A stretch of DNA of 64,000 nucleotides, from contig CAKAKS010000004.1 in NCBI GenBank assembly GCA_916700875.1, forward strand, positions 18,029,444 through 18,093,443. The letters run 5' to 3'. The position numbers and the translations under genes were made by a program. The stretch is from Sebastes aleutianus. Taxonomy: Eukaryota; Chordata; Actinopteri; Perciformes; Sebastidae. This document shows, one piece after another, positions 1 to 12,330 of this stretch. Under the pieces are notes generated by a model. The model had not been told where the DNA came from and did not search any database. It worked only from the letters and a program-made list of their open reading frames with translations. Position 1 is the first letter of the stretch. Each line of letters opens with the position of its first letter.

Positions 1-205
1 TAGGGCTTTTAAAGATAATGCGATAATTATGCATTAACGTAAATTTGTTTTAACGCCACTTATTTCTTTAACGCAACTTGGGATTTTTAGGTTGTAGCGG
101 GCTCAGTTTTAAAGCTAGAGTGAAGATATGGTATCATATGAAACTAGAAAACCTAAGGAATCCATTGATACCAACCATGTCGTACTCGATGTCGTACTGA
201 TATGT
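1..205 (+). mobile_element. Truncated hAT-like non-autonomous element (TTAACGC family)
   Basis: The window opens inside a repeat. It starts tagggct, then has several TTAACGC-like words, and runs through a stretch containing gcgggctcag and gaaaacctaaggaatcc. The same sequence, in reverse orientation, forms the end of the element at 26383-26957, including the aggaatccattg stretch. I recognise this as a very common percomorph hAT-like MITE whose terminus reads GGGCTGTCAA. Only the first 200 bases or so are present; the match fades after about 200. No coding capacity. Confidence 0.7.
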
Positions 206-2994
206 GTGTAGCCGTTTCAGCTGAAGTCTCATAGCTATGTGTTGTTTTAACAGATATAATAAACAGACTTATTATTGCCATATCTGAATCTTGCCAGGCC
301 ATTACCGCAGAGCATTTCCAAGCAGTGGACACTAACCAGTAGATGCTGTAAAGCCACTTAGAAGCAGAGTGGTCTGGTTCCATTTCATGCTTTATCACCA
401 CAGATGGAATATATTCATACACCCTCCCAAGTCAAGGTCATCATATAAAAGACCATAACAGCTCATCAAGCCATTTAGTTGACCTTGCCATGCAGAAAGT
501 AACTAGCAGTTACAGCAGGGTTCACAATTATGGTCAATTAAAGTCAATAAAACATGATATGACAGCTGATTACATTTAATTTGCTGAGAGCAAAGTGGTT
601 TCCGTATTGTGCGCTCACTGAGCAATAATGAATCGGCTGCAAGTCAACCACAAACTCAAAATGTGGTGTTTGCTAAAAAGACAGCTATGACTGATTTATA
701 CATCAAGATGAACATCTGACTGAAGTATATTCTTAAATGTGTCTTTTTATTGTATACTACTTTACAACCTGTCCTATTAGATTTGAATTTTTTTAAATGC
801 ATTGTCGATTTCAGCAGCAAAATCTGCTCAACACTCCTCTCAACTCAAAACTTCCTCAAAATATGACTGCATTTCCAGCGACTAAGCCCTACGGACACTC
901 TGGAGTGAATTCACTCAAACAAATACTTCTGCCCTAATTTTGTTGTGATGTTAAAAAGATTACCATGGGCCACCGGTTAGCCTGCAGCTACTGCTTTCCC
1001 TGCTGCTGTCAATGCGAAGGTGCCAGATGCGCTAGGCAAGTAGCCGCATGATAAATGGCAGAAGGTGAGAGCTCTCTGTGGCCGGGACCGGGAGCACCCT
1101 GCCCCTGCATCCCGCTGCCAGTCCCTTGGCATGCAGCTTGTCAGGCCAAATGGCAGCCACATCCCCCTTCAACACTGACATTTAAAACCTCTGCCATGCT
1201 ATCCAGCTGTGGACACCGCAGGTTCCACCCCCACCTACCCTCAGCCCCCCCAGGCCCTCAACCCCACTGCTGCTGCTGCTGCCAGTCGACAAATTACCAT
1301 AAACAGCCTTTCGTTCAAACAAGTGTGGCATTGTTTACAATGAAAGCGCAGGATGATGTTACATGTAGATCTAAGTTACCTTAATAAGGGTGCATTATTG
1401 GTATTTAGCAATATTGGGCAAAAGCAGGTGTATTGTATGAGTCAGACACTTCTTACAACAATCAGACAAGGTCATAATCTCAGTCATCAGTTAAATGTTG
1501 GACTAGGGGACCTGGGAGAATATATGTACCTCACTGACATATTTCACCCATTTTACAGGTTTTATATTCCATGTAGTATGGTTATTAAAGCTGCAGTCCA
1601 CCAAGCACTACTACAATTTAACAGCAGCACAGAAATCAGAAGCTGTCCTACACCGGGGAGAGTTGAGTTCAATGATCACCACATAGGGAATTTACTGAGG
1701 CGAAGACGGAGGGGAAGCAGCAGGGTGTCCAGTCAGTCTCCGGCTGCAGTCGGGAGTGTCATTATTTCTTCTTAAAATATTCCAAGCAGGTCAACCTGCA
1801 CCCAGAAGGACGTCAGTGGAGCTATTAAGTCTGCCTCGAGAGATGTGGAAGTATCCAAAAGTTGAATTTTGTTTCATTTGTGGTTCACTGCACCCCATAA
1901 AACCTACCGTTTGGGTGGGAATAATCAAAATGGCAGAGCTAAACCGGTCATCTCCAGCAGCTCCAGAGTCCTATGTACAGTATTAATCTAATGTTTTATA
2001 TCATCCCAATCACACAAATACAGTGTATGTGTATATATTTAATTTACCCTGTATGTCATGATTAATCGCTGTTACTTTAACCTTCCAGATGGCACAATAT
2101 GGTGAAACCACAGCACAGCTACAACTAAAACAGAAACAGCTGATTTTTAACGTTTTGGTGTCAGCATGTCAGACTTTGTCTCTCTCCAGAACCACTATTT
2201 TACTCACATAAAGACAGAAATCCACTGTAAAAGAGGCATAATTTTATATTCTTCGATGTCCGCTGACAGTAGCCTCAGCTGTCCAACATGCAAAGCAGCT
2301 ACAGAACAGGACATGTTGCATTTTGAGAACAGATCACGGCTCCAGCTGCAAAAAATCTCTCATCTCCTGCTGCTATGCTTTTACTAAAAGTATTGCTCTC
2401 TCAACCTACACCAACTAGAGTTACCAAACATCTATTCATTTACTATTCTGACTTATTGCTTTGAAAGGATAGGCGGAGACATAGAGGCACCTTTTAGCAC
2501 TTCAAAAAAAATCAACTCAGCTTATTTAGATGTCCTTATGTAGACTAATGTGTAAAACTATACTAGAGCTGCTGTAGGTCGATTGACCCCTTTCTGCATT
2601 AGCTGCTTTGGGCCTATTTCTGCTTGATTTTACATAAGCACTATTATGTTATTTGCATTTTTTTTTATTTTAAGGCTGTTAAATGGCCTTTGATTTACAC
2701 ATGGTGCACTTGATCATCAGAAAAACTAGAACGCGGGTTGGAAGCATAGACTACATGTATATAAAGATGGACGACGCATCTCCACTTCCTCCCTTGTTAG
2801 CGAGAGAGACGCACAGCTGCCAATCATGAAGTCTCACATCCTTTTTATAGCATCAAATAACTAATTAACCAAACTTATCAGAAAAATGAACACTTGAACA
2901 TACATCAGCGTGATAAGAAATACCTTAAATCACAGACATTTTTTTGCAGCATGTAAGTTGCCTACAATTTTGAGACTTGGATTTCTACGATACA
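206..2994. other. Intronic, nothing recognised
   Basis: Intron of the minus-strand ptprn2 gene. The open frames here (for example 1353-1775 on the plus strand) have no domain, no biased composition and no plausible splice context, and I regard them as chance. There is a small GC-richer patch around 1060-1280 with a CTG run, and plain AT-rich sequence elsewhere. Confidence 0.5.
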
Positions 2995-3235
2995 GTCCTT
3001 AGTTTTGGTTACTTGTTCCACATGTTAACAACTTATAGACGCCAGCATCTACACGCCAGGGCGCGCTGCAACTGTTTTGATTAATAGTTTTAGTCATGCT
3101 CTGGTTCCAGCTTCTAAAATGTGAGGATTTAATGCTTTTAATTGTCATATATGATTGAATATCTTTGGTTTTGGACTGTTGGTTGAACAAAACAAAGGTT
3201 TTGAATACTTCATTTTGGGGTTTGGGAAATTATAA
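2995..3235. repeat. Diverged DNA-transposon remnant
   Basis: Contains gttccagcttctaaaatgtg followed by aggattt, and later an attgaatatctttggttttgg-like stretch. The block at 31340-31580 carries nearly the same words in the same order. Both look like old copies of a fish MITE, based on this internal similarity; family assignment is uncertain. Confidence 0.55.
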
Positions 3236-4965
3236 CAGCCACTTTTTTTCACAATTTTCTGACATTTTATAGGTAAAAACGACTAAGCAAGTGGCAGCCC
3301 GATACAGAAAAAAGAACCAAAGACCTTCTAGTTTCAAGAAACTAACCATTGAACCACTGCACAACCCTGAGTTATTGTGAGAAATGCAGGGAATCATTGA
3401 CTAGAAAAGAATAAATGTATGAAAGCACTGATCACAGATTGATGATTTATAACAGTGTAAGAGTTTTCATCAGTGGATTTTGCTTTAATTTGATCTAAAC
3501 CTCCATAACACCTCCAAGGCCACCTTGGCCTTGAGCTTTTTTTCCCAAGAAGAGATGAGTATGCCAGAAAAAAAAAATATCTTATTTAATTCCTTACAAA
3601 AGGCGGAGGAATTGCCCTTCAGAGTAAAAATACCACTGTCAACTACACGCAGTAACCGTACCTCTCTTTAACAAAGGCAGCGGATCATAAAAGAAGCAAA
3701 AGGTAGGAGAGTAAACACTTTACATTCTGACACTCATTAAAAACAGACAAGTTCACCCTTACCCAGGGGAACGCACACGTCATGATATATAGAGAGGCAA
3801 ATACCAAACTGCATGGCATGGTATCAAAGGCATTTCTGCAGTCCAAAGGTCAGGTGATGGTAAAAGGTTGCTGAGAAACGGAGCTGCTGGACGGTCTTTC
3901 ATCAGTGGGAGGCAGCTGGAGTCTCCAAAGAGGCAGCGCTACTCAGGGCTGCAGGCACAGTGGGGCTGCTCCAATATGACATTTCACATCCAGATCTGCC
4001 ACAGTAATGGCATTTTAGCCACTTTTAAAACAGCCAGATTGGCCTCCCTGCACTGCTGAAATTTTTATAGGCGGCAATTTTTTCATTGTTTGGGTTTATT
4101 ACAGTGTCTGACGGAGATGGGATAGGTTGTCAATGTGGAAAAGGCAATTGAGGGCCGATGTGGAATTGATTTGCTGATACAGTACACATATACGCAACTA
4201 TACAACACAAAGATGGGTAGAAAATATACCCTGCAGTGCAACCAAGCCACTGTCATTTTCCTCCGAGGACCCAAATTCACACTTAACGGAGAATAAGAGA
4301 TCTCGGAAATTAACATAAAAATGTATTTTTCTCATCTTGTGATTCTTAAAAAAAACAGCTTGAAAAACCAGCATGGGGAAACATGTTTTGAAGTAAAGCA
4401 TATACCCATGCCGTTGCAAGATCAATTTGTACAACTCTTATCACAGTTATTTATTTATTTCAGCCTGTGTATCTGTCTCTCTCTGGTAGGAAATGGTCAG
4501 TGTGGTTTTCCTTTGAAGTTCCCTCTGAAATGATTTGTCCCATTCGCTCGGAGGAATTGCATTCGCTGATGGCTGCACATGGTATTTGTTATTAAGTGGT
4601 ATATGCTACAATATTCAAGCGTTGCTAGATTAAAGGAAAGCAAAATGCACTGATATTGCCTGACAACCATGCGCATAATATAAAAAAATTTGGAAATAAA
4701 TATTCATGTGAAAAAGTGTTCCGCCAAAACAAAATGCAAATTTAATGTGATCATCCCTGAACCAGAAGTTATTGGATCCTATTGAGCGCATTAAGGGTGA
4801 CTGCACAAATGTAGTTTTTGTTGCTCAAGTTTCCATTGTATTATATTTAAACGTAAAAATGACACAGGATGATAAGGTGGAGGGACATTCAACCCAAGGT
4901 ACATTATATAAAATGTCCATTTATAACTGGAGCAAAGACAAACACTAACACAAAGATTTAAACAA
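3236..4965. other. Intronic, nothing recognised
   Basis: AT-rich intron sequence. No exon-like block with AG/GT borders in the minus-strand gene's frame, no clear repeat and no RNA gene was seen by eye. Confidence 0.5.
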
Positions 4966-5585
4966 GACTTAAGCATAGACTATAAGAAGTGGACGCAGTC
5001 ACCGTGATGTCACCCATTGGTTTTGAAGCCTCAGGTTTGGCATTTTGGCTGTCGTCATCTTGTTTTTTTGCAACCAGAAGTGACACGAGAGGGTGGAGCT
5101 AAGTACAACCGAATGCTGAATACGACATTTTTAACCAACCAAAATGTTACAATTAACTTTCATGGACTGAAAACACACTGTGAAAGAGTTAAAGTTGTAA
5201 GACGAAAACACGGACAACTCCCAGACCGGACAATGCTGTGTAGCGACCTGTCAATCACAAGGTAGCCACGCCCTAAAGCATCCCCTGCTTTATGGTCTAT
5301 TTGACTCTAAATGTGACCATAATTTACTAAATGAACATCATACTGTATTGAAGAAGACTTGAAACTAGCGATTGAGACCATAAACTCATGTTTACAATGT
5401 TTACTGAGGTAATAAATCAAGAGAGAAGTAGGCTCGTTTTCTCATAGACTTCTATACAATCAGACTTCTTTTTGCAACCAGAGGAGTCGCCCCCTGCTGG
5501 CTGTTAGAGAGAATGCAAGTTTAAGGTAATTCAGCATTGGCTTCACTTTTCAGACCCGGAGGTTGCCTACTGCTTTACAGCCATG
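4966..5585 (+). repeat. Common teleost interspersed repeat (AAGTGGACGCAGTCACCGTG family)
   Basis: Begins near catagactataagaagtgg and continues with gatgtcacccattggttttg, tttgcaaccagaagtgacac and gggtggagctaag. It ends after ggagtcgccccctgctggct and cagacccggaggttgcc. I recognise this ordered set of words as a high-copy repeat of perch-like fish genomes. The open frame 5017-5265 lies inside it and is not a gene. Confidence 0.65.
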
Positions 5586-5589
5586 CTTG

Positions 5590-5945
5590 TGGCTCTTTGA
5601 GGCTGCATTTGCTTGCTTGTACTTGCTAAGCTAAATTCTAACATGCTCACAATTATAATGCTAACAAGGCTATGTTTAGCATGTACAATGTTTAGCGTGT
5701 TAGCATGCTAACGTTCAGTAAGTACAGCTAAATCTGATGGGTATGTTATTAGTTTTGCAGGTATTTGGTCATAAACCAAAGGTCTGACTTCATGGTGTCT
5801 AGAGGAAAAGTTGAGGGATCACGAAAGATGCTAGAATACATTATCTGGCCACCATGGATATCTGTTCCAAAAGGTGTGCCATTGGCTGGCAGAAAAAAGG
5901 TCCATATCATACAAACTGCACTACATAACTGAAGAAGCACCATCG
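5590..5945 (+). repeat. GCTAAC-rich teleost repeat, copy 1
   Basis: Repeated GCTAAC/GTTAGC words (gcgtgttagcatgctaacg) lead into ttagttttgcaggtatttgg and then a tctagaggaaaagttgaggg stretch. The same order is found at 11928-12330 and, in reverse, at 55738-55935. It is a widespread fish interspersed repeat without coding capacity. Confidence 0.6.
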
Positions 5946-6984
5946 CTATTTAAACCAATGAAACCCCAGGTCTTAAACACATATATACAAACTCATCATG
6001 TAGATGGTTTATAGTTCATAAAAGATGAACCGTTACTGTACACTAGTGTGCTGCTGTTACAATCATACTCGAAACCTGATGCACTGTAATATTTTTCCGA
6101 GGAAGCCTGTCAGAACATTTTCAAATAGATGTGCCCTTGCATTAATTATGGCACAGGATATTGGAAAGAAAGCCTTCAAATCCTTGGTGAGGGGCCATCA
6201 CTACATGTGACCTTTCTCTGAGATGAGTTTTGCCTCTGTGCCTCCGCACTTAGTTCTTTCATTAGAAATATAACGTGAGCTCTCGACCACCATAAAATGC
6301 ATCCACGTTCTTTATGTAGCTAGAATAGAAATCAAATAGGAAAACCAGTGAGTTACTGTAGTTACACATTAACAGTCAGACGCGTAAAAAAATGCACACT
6401 TAAGCCCTATAAATGCCAATTACAGTATACACTAAGGACAGACACTGTAGCCACACAGACATCCATACTGTACACATTTACTGTACATTTGTGCATGCAT
6501 ACACACAACACACATCTGCACAGTGCAGAGACTCCCTGCCTGCCATATATGATTTACATTTAGTGGTTGAATAATCAGTTGACATGCAGCTCAGGGAATT
6601 CTATGCTTAATGAGAGCCTCTTCACATAAGCAGTTTGCCGGAGTTATCTCGAACATGAGACCGCTGTCAAAATGTCAATGAATCTCAATTTAACTACCAA
6701 CTTAATCACATAGGGACCGTCTCATACAGGCGGGCAGAAATATGGAGATATGTGCATCCATATCGCAGTGTGTTTGGAAATATTGGCATGAAGAAAATGG
6801 TAATATGGGAATACTTTACTGTTGTTCGTTACAGATGTGCAGTTTACAAAGTTCCCACATATTTTGACAAATTCATTTTTAAACTTTTCTATAATATCTT
6901 ACCCCATTAGTTTAAAATTGGTAGGCCTATGTAGTGGTCATAGGGCGCAATAACAAGGGTCTTTCTCTAGAGTGCTATGCCCTA
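5946..6984. other. Intronic, nothing recognised
   Basis: AT-rich intron with a short ACACA-rich stretch near 6500-6520. No exon, RNA gene or clear repeat boundary is visible. Confidence 0.45.
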
Positions 6985-7590
6985 AAGGCTGTTGCACACC
7001 GCGATTAATTATTTAGCATTTTCACGTGCGTCTCATTTTAGTGTAGAGCGTCAGATTGGTTTACAAACGCACCCGCCGTGTCTACAAATACAGTAGGTAC
7101 CACCTTCCCTACATAACTGTACAAATAATGTGAGTCCATCGTCTTCAGTGCCCACATCACTTCAGCCGATAGCAGATCATTGGATGCAGTGGACTGGTTG
7201 AGCGTTGGTTGAAGTTGTCTCGCAGCTATACCAAAGCTTGCCATGCTGGTAGAAGCGGTAACGTTATCTAGTCTGGCTATGGCAAGCGTGAAATAGGCGC
7301 CAACGCTGGGAGTCTGTTGAGCAGCCTTTTGGTTGTCTTGATACTTTCTTCACTTTATCATGGCTGACCAGAGCCGATTCTCCCATCTTGCCAATGTCAA
7401 ACGTTTTGGTGCAGAGCCTACATCCAGCGCGGCGAGGGTCTGCCATTGGAAAGCCATTCATTATTAAACACGCACTTCCCCGGCATTTGCGGATAGGCAA
7501 ACTGCTAGCGCTAGCTAACTTCCCTCGCTCGTTAAAGCATTCCCGCCGCCAACTAGCTGCATACGCCAAAACATTTCAACCGTGGGAACC
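6985..7590 (-). pseudogene. Broken transposase-like gene fragment with a BED-like zinc finger
   Basis: Two minus-strand frames read like pieces of one transposon protein. The first (7569-7264, 101 codons) has a zinc-knuckle-like block with C50, C53 and H70 around the words CRLCTKTFDIGKMGESALVSH-type, written here as CRLC, then KMGESALVSH. The second (7244-7038, 68 codons) contains DLLSAEVMWALKTMDSHY. The two frames differ by a +1 shift and each ends in a stop, so the reading frame is broken. The second zinc-binding histidine expected after a KGKKH-like motif is replaced by DKVKK. From memory, this combination of a BED-like finger followed by an AEVMWALK segment occurs in fish transposon-derived proteins, perhaps hAT-related. 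No function is expected; the family assignment is an inference. Confidence 0.5.
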
Positions 7591-10560
7591 CTGAGTGTTA
7601 AAATGTTAAAAAGGTCTTTAGACATTGCTTTGAAAAGTTAGAATGAATGCCTAATTAGGCCGGTATATTGGGGAATATTTTCTCAGCTTCTCTCTGGGTG
7701 GAGTTTTGTCGTCTCAGCTGTCAAAACTGTTATATACTTTCTATTTCCAGAGCAAAGCTTCTTCTCACTGACATCAGTGTGAATCTTCATTAGTAGATTA
7801 TTAAGGACTTGATTAGGGCAATATTAGCAGAGAAATATTTATCTTCAGACAATATTTTTAGAGATTAGCCATCCCCTCACAAGCATTAAGTAAGATTTAA
7901 AGGTCTTAGTACACTAGGAGCTATTTCCAAGCTCTGTATTTGTTATATTTCTCTCTTTTGGCCTCACATTGTAGAACACTCTATTCTGACTAACCATAGC
8001 AATCGCTTGCAAAAAAAACATCTGACCAACATGCCCCTCCCTTTTAAAAAATATCTTTCCGAGCCTCCCTTTTATTCCCTCTCCACGCTCCCCACTTGTA
8101 CCAGCCATGCTGTGTCTATGGCTGCTAGCGAAAGCAGCCCTTTTGCCTACTTTAGTGCCTGGTTGCCGTCTCCAGCATGGCAGGGGGGGTTGACTCACGG
8201 ATCCCCCCCTCCTGCACGGAAGAAGGTTTGGGGAGGCGGCGAGGGGTGCACAGTCACAGAGCTTTGTGCCATTTAGGAACGATGCTAGTTGAGGAAACGA
8301 CCTGCCAGGTCTTGTTTCCACAGTACTACGTGATAATAGCATGTATGTTTTTAATGTATATGTATGATTTAAATGCAGTATGAATACAGACAGTGGAGCC
8401 AGTTGATGCTAAAGCTGCAAAGAGGCCACACCAACCATGAATTTCTTTCCACTTCACTTCTTCACCCACCCACCCTCTCAGGTTTTCACACATTTACAGG
8501 ACTCACAAATTGCTGTGAGAGGACCTCCATTTGCCTCTCGGGTTGCCACAAGAGTGCAGCTCCCACTTGGGAAACAGCTGTTATTAAGAACGATACACGA
8601 TAAAATACACTGCTTATGCCCCACACGTACATACATTATCTAAGATAAACAAAAGTAGTCATTTTTCTGTTGTTTCTTTCTCTTTAGGAAGCCGACTTCC
8701 CTGCGATCTATAATGGAGTAGATATTGCTCGGCCTATTGATTGATGTCTCCTTCCCCCCACTTTGACATTTGCTTATCCTCGTCCGCATCTACCGCTATT
8801 GACGTTCGCTCTATCTGGACATCTTCCTAAGCTGTTTTGTCATTTGTCACCTCTTAAATAAAAACGGAGGAGGTGGGGTTGTCAGCGATAAGACTTAATG
8901 ATACCAACCACATTGATGGTTTTATACAAGCTCGTGGAAAGAATACTGTCTGTGGAAAGCAGCTTTACTTAATTTCCCGCTCTATACCTCTTATACCACT
9001 AGGCAATTTTACCCAGCATATTTCTATTTTTCTACTAATAAGACCCATTCTGCAACCTCCAGCACGCATTCACCCATAACTGTGGTCAATTTACTGCAAA
9101 TTTACTGAAAGCAGGCTTTTGGTTTAACACCTTTTAAACTAATGTATTTGAAGAGCCCACTCCACAGGCTCTCCTGTCAAAAGCTACTATTTTCCCCCGA
9201 CTTACCCTCAACTCTTGGATACAAACTGGTGCGATCACACACATCCACATTAGAGCCGTTGCTAATAAAACGCCCTCTGAGTGAGTTTTGTACTTTGCCA
9301 ACTCTTTATTTGTAGTGCAGTAAATGCCGCGCTTCCTTGATATGCATTTCTACAAACACAGTCTGGGCGTAGATTTTTCTCCCCATGAGGTGGAAGACAG
9401 ATTCTTCCTTTTCCTCCCTCCCTCTTTCCCTCCATCCCTCCCTCGCCCTGGCTCCTGCAGAGAGGCTATTATTGCAGCTAATTATCTACAAATAGGCCCA
9501 ATATGACAAACACAGCCCTGTACCAGTGCTGGCTAAGCGCAGGAATCAGTCTGAGTGGGAATAAAAGAATGAAAAGGAGGCGAGGCGAGGCAGACAAAGA
9601 ACAGGACAAAAGTCACAGTGAAGAAAAAAAAGGGAAAAAATGGTGAATCATAGATAATTGAGAAGAACGTGATGAAGACACAATGCGGGATAAGATGAGA
9701 GAAAATGTGGTGCTAAAAAAGATATAAGTGGGAGGCAGATGGGCGAAGAAAGGCAGTGACACCAAAGGGAGACAGCATAGAAGGGACTAACACGGGAAAA
9801 TGATCTTGTCTATACAGTGTGTGACGGTTGTTGCCAATGGCAACTGTCCTGCGATGCACAGGCCACATCCATTTAGCTCCCAGCATGCCTCATGATCAGG
9901 GCAGCTCAGGGGTCTAAGGCTGTCTGTCTCATTTCCATAGAGAAACTCATTTACCAGGCGAACACTGAGGGCTAAGACGCATCAATGGGTGCTTGATTAG
10001 ATCCTTACCGCTGATACATATGAATATTTATCAGTGTTCAATGAAAACACATTTACTCTCCTTTCATCTGGATCATCCTGAGTGTCCTCCTGCTCTCCTC
10101 TTAATTCTTTCCAATGAATATGTCACAGGAGCATCAGGGCTCCCGACAAAGTGACAGCACTCAGGATAATCTGGTTATTGTTGCTCCGCTGTGATGATCA
10201 ACACTTGCTTTAAGTTTCGCAAAATGCATCATGCTTTTGTCTTGTTGTGTTTTGTTCGCCATGGTGACGACAGCTCTCAGAGAGGTAAAGGAAATGAATA
10301 CGGGGGACGGTAATCAAAGCAACACACTTAAAGGGATGTGTGTTTGGAATACATTGCGGCTGCAGATTAGTGTTTGGCTGCACAACTGAAGCTGCAGGTG
10401 TGATCCGGATGCCAAGACAAGTTGGAATCACCGAGTTATTCCCGTCCCATGAGGCCAAACACAGAAGTCGCACACAATCACAAGCACACCCACCCTTCTT
10501 GTCTTTCTTTTCTCACACACAGAGCATGAACAACAGATATTTTTAGTGAGTATAACTTAC
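7591..10560. other. Intron downstream of exon 10561-10625, nothing recognised
   Basis: Continuation of the 3' intron of the ptprn2 gene (its donor is at 10560-10559). The 142-codon minus-strand frame at 8342-7914 has no recognisable domain and no matching splice sites. I looked for the transmembrane exon that should follow and did not see it, so it probably lies left of position 1. Stretches such as 9480-9560 and 9830-9990 look compositionally balanced and could be conserved non-coding sequence, but nothing proves it. Confidence 0.5.
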
Positions 10561-10625
10561 ATCACTAACTCCGGCCTCCACTATCTTCAGGCCTGTCTCC
10601 TTCTCCAGCTGCTGCTTCTGTTGCA
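10561..10625 (-). CDS. ptprn2: ptprn2 exon, C-terminal end of mature ectodomain
   Basis: A 65-nt internal exon. On the minus strand the acceptor reads ttgtctcccgtgcag and the donor gtaagttata. It starts by completing a codon (phase 1) and ends on a codon border. With the G left by the exon at 42582 the junction codon is Val, then QQKQQLEKETGLKIVEAGVS followed by Asp. A helix rich in Lys/Gln/Glu followed by GLKI.E.GV matches the last part of the IA-2/phogrin ectodomain just before the membrane. This is the last exon seen in the window in transcript order; the membrane-spanning and phosphatase-like exons are not present. The intron separating it from the previous exon is about 32 kb. The paralogue ptprn is possible, but the very long introns favour ptprn2. 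Confidence 0.82.
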
Positions 10626-10791
10626 CTGCACGGGAGACAAAAGCAGAGGAGGTGTTGAGTATGAGCACTGGATGACAAAGTAGCAGATTTTTCAGTTCCT
10701 GAGGCAAAACAAGTGGTCAGTGAAACTGAGAATGATGCAATGGATGTAACAGCATGAGTCAGATGTCAAACTGGTCATAGAAAATGACCAG

Positions 10792-10792
<1 letters not shown>

Positions 10793-10838
<46 letters not shown>

Positions 10839-10843
10839 ACACA
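10793..10843. repeat. (CA)n microsatellite
   Basis: About 25 CA units, with one interruption (actcac) near 10832. It lies about 170 bp upstream of the ptprn2 exon in transcript orientation, inside the polymorphism-prone start of the intron's 3' end. Confidence 0.95.
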
Positions 10844-11014
10844 TCAAGAGGAGAAAACAATCTTCTGGGTAAGACAGAAAGCAGTTCTCCAGCTGACAGG
10901 AGTCTGTGGTGGCACCTGGAGGAATGATATGTTGTGTGGGTAGTCGGACTATAATAGGTAAGAGAGTCTACAGCCAAGCTAGCAGCTTTGTGAGGCTGCA
11001 CTTAGGCACAGTGG

Positions 11015-12330
11015 TGCTTTCAGCTAATGCCAGCATATTAACACGCTCATAATGGCAATGCTAACATGCTGATGTTTAACCTGGATTCATGGCTGAACAG
11101 GAGTAGGTGTGATTTATTGTCGGATTTCACCAGTTGATATCACCACCGCAACACCAGACGGATGTATTGGACCCATAAAACTAAACTGTATTCTCAATTA
11201 CGTTTGGAGGGAAACACATTTTGTAACGGCTTACGTTTGTTTTAGAAGTATCACAAATATGTTTGTAATGATAGTCCGTGGAAGGCCGCAGCAAGTGACC
11301 AAGTACAACGAGTGCCACGCAGAGCAGGTGGCGTAGTATAATGAGCGACCGTTAATGAAAGGTATTACGTGGTATAATAACGAGTATAACAAGCGAGAAA
11401 TTCCACTACGGGCGGGTGGGACTGGTGGTGGATGGGTCAAACAAACACAGGACTTCACCCAAGGAGACCGCTGTTCGTTTCCTGTGTTGTGTTTTTGTTT
11501 CGTTTCAATGTCAGAGTCATTTTAAGCCAAACCATGATGTTTTTTACTAAACCTAACCAAGATGATGATAGGAAAGACTGCCTTGTTTCATGTCTGAATA
11601 TGGAACTATCTAATGCGGTCGCTGTATTTACGTTGTTTTATTCACTGTGATAGCAAACAGGGGTCGCAGTGAGCAGACGGTTTGCAAAGGAGATGGCTTT
11701 GCTAGATGTGTGTTACTGGAAAGGAAAAGATAACTGAGCCTTTTATAAACATCCAGGCCAACCAATCACAGTTCTCGCAGTTCCCACATGCCACTTCTGT
11801 AAAAGCTGATAGCCCCGATATATATTTACTTAGTTAGTTTTGAGAAAGGTGCGCGTCAGCTGCAGTGTCGCCTACAGCTTCACTGTGTAGCCGCAGCAGG
11901 TACACAGAAGTATAAATGAAGCTTTAGCAGGTACAATGTTCACCATGTTCACCATTGAGGGTTAGCGTGCTAACATTTGCTAATTAGCACTAAACACAAG
12001 CTGAGGTTGATGGAAACATCATTAGTTTTGCAGGTATTTCTTCTGGAAAAATAGAAATCATGACCTGATGATGGCGCTAGATGAAAAGTTCAGGGATCAT
12101 TAAAGTTATTGCAATTCATCCTGAGGGGGACGTTAATGTTTGAACCAAACTTTATAGCAATGCATCCAATAGTTGTTGAGACATTTCATGCAAAACCTCA
12201 TGGTATCGCTAGAGGAAAAGATTAATCTTCTGGAAATCATGAATGTCAATAACAATCCATCCAATAGTTGTTGAGATATTTCAGTCTGGACCAAAGTGGT
12301 GGAGAGCCCAACGTTTCCATCCATAGAGCC
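11015..12330 (+). repeat. GCTAAC-rich repeat, copy 2, interrupted
   Basis: The left part (about 11020-11078) has ggcaatgctaacatgctgat. The right part resumes at about 11928 with ttagcaggtacaatgttcac and continues through gcgtgctaacatttgctaat, gatgatggcgctagatgaaa and tccaatagttgttgagatat to tccatagagcca near 12330. Read together they give the normal order of the family, so the 850 bp between them is a later insertion. The 191-codon minus-strand frame at 12708-12133 is partly the antisense of this repeat and is not a gene. Confidence 0.6.
11079..11927. mobile_element. Insertion inside the GCTAAC repeat
   Basis: This block separates two halves of one repeat. Its middle (about 11340-11580) carries gatgggtcaaacaaacacag and cccaaggagaccgctgttcg, then aaacctaaccaag. 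These match words seen in the repeat copies at 15215-15805, 19640-20660 and 63740-63990. A TTTA at each junction could be the target duplication, but that is weak. Confidence 0.45.
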
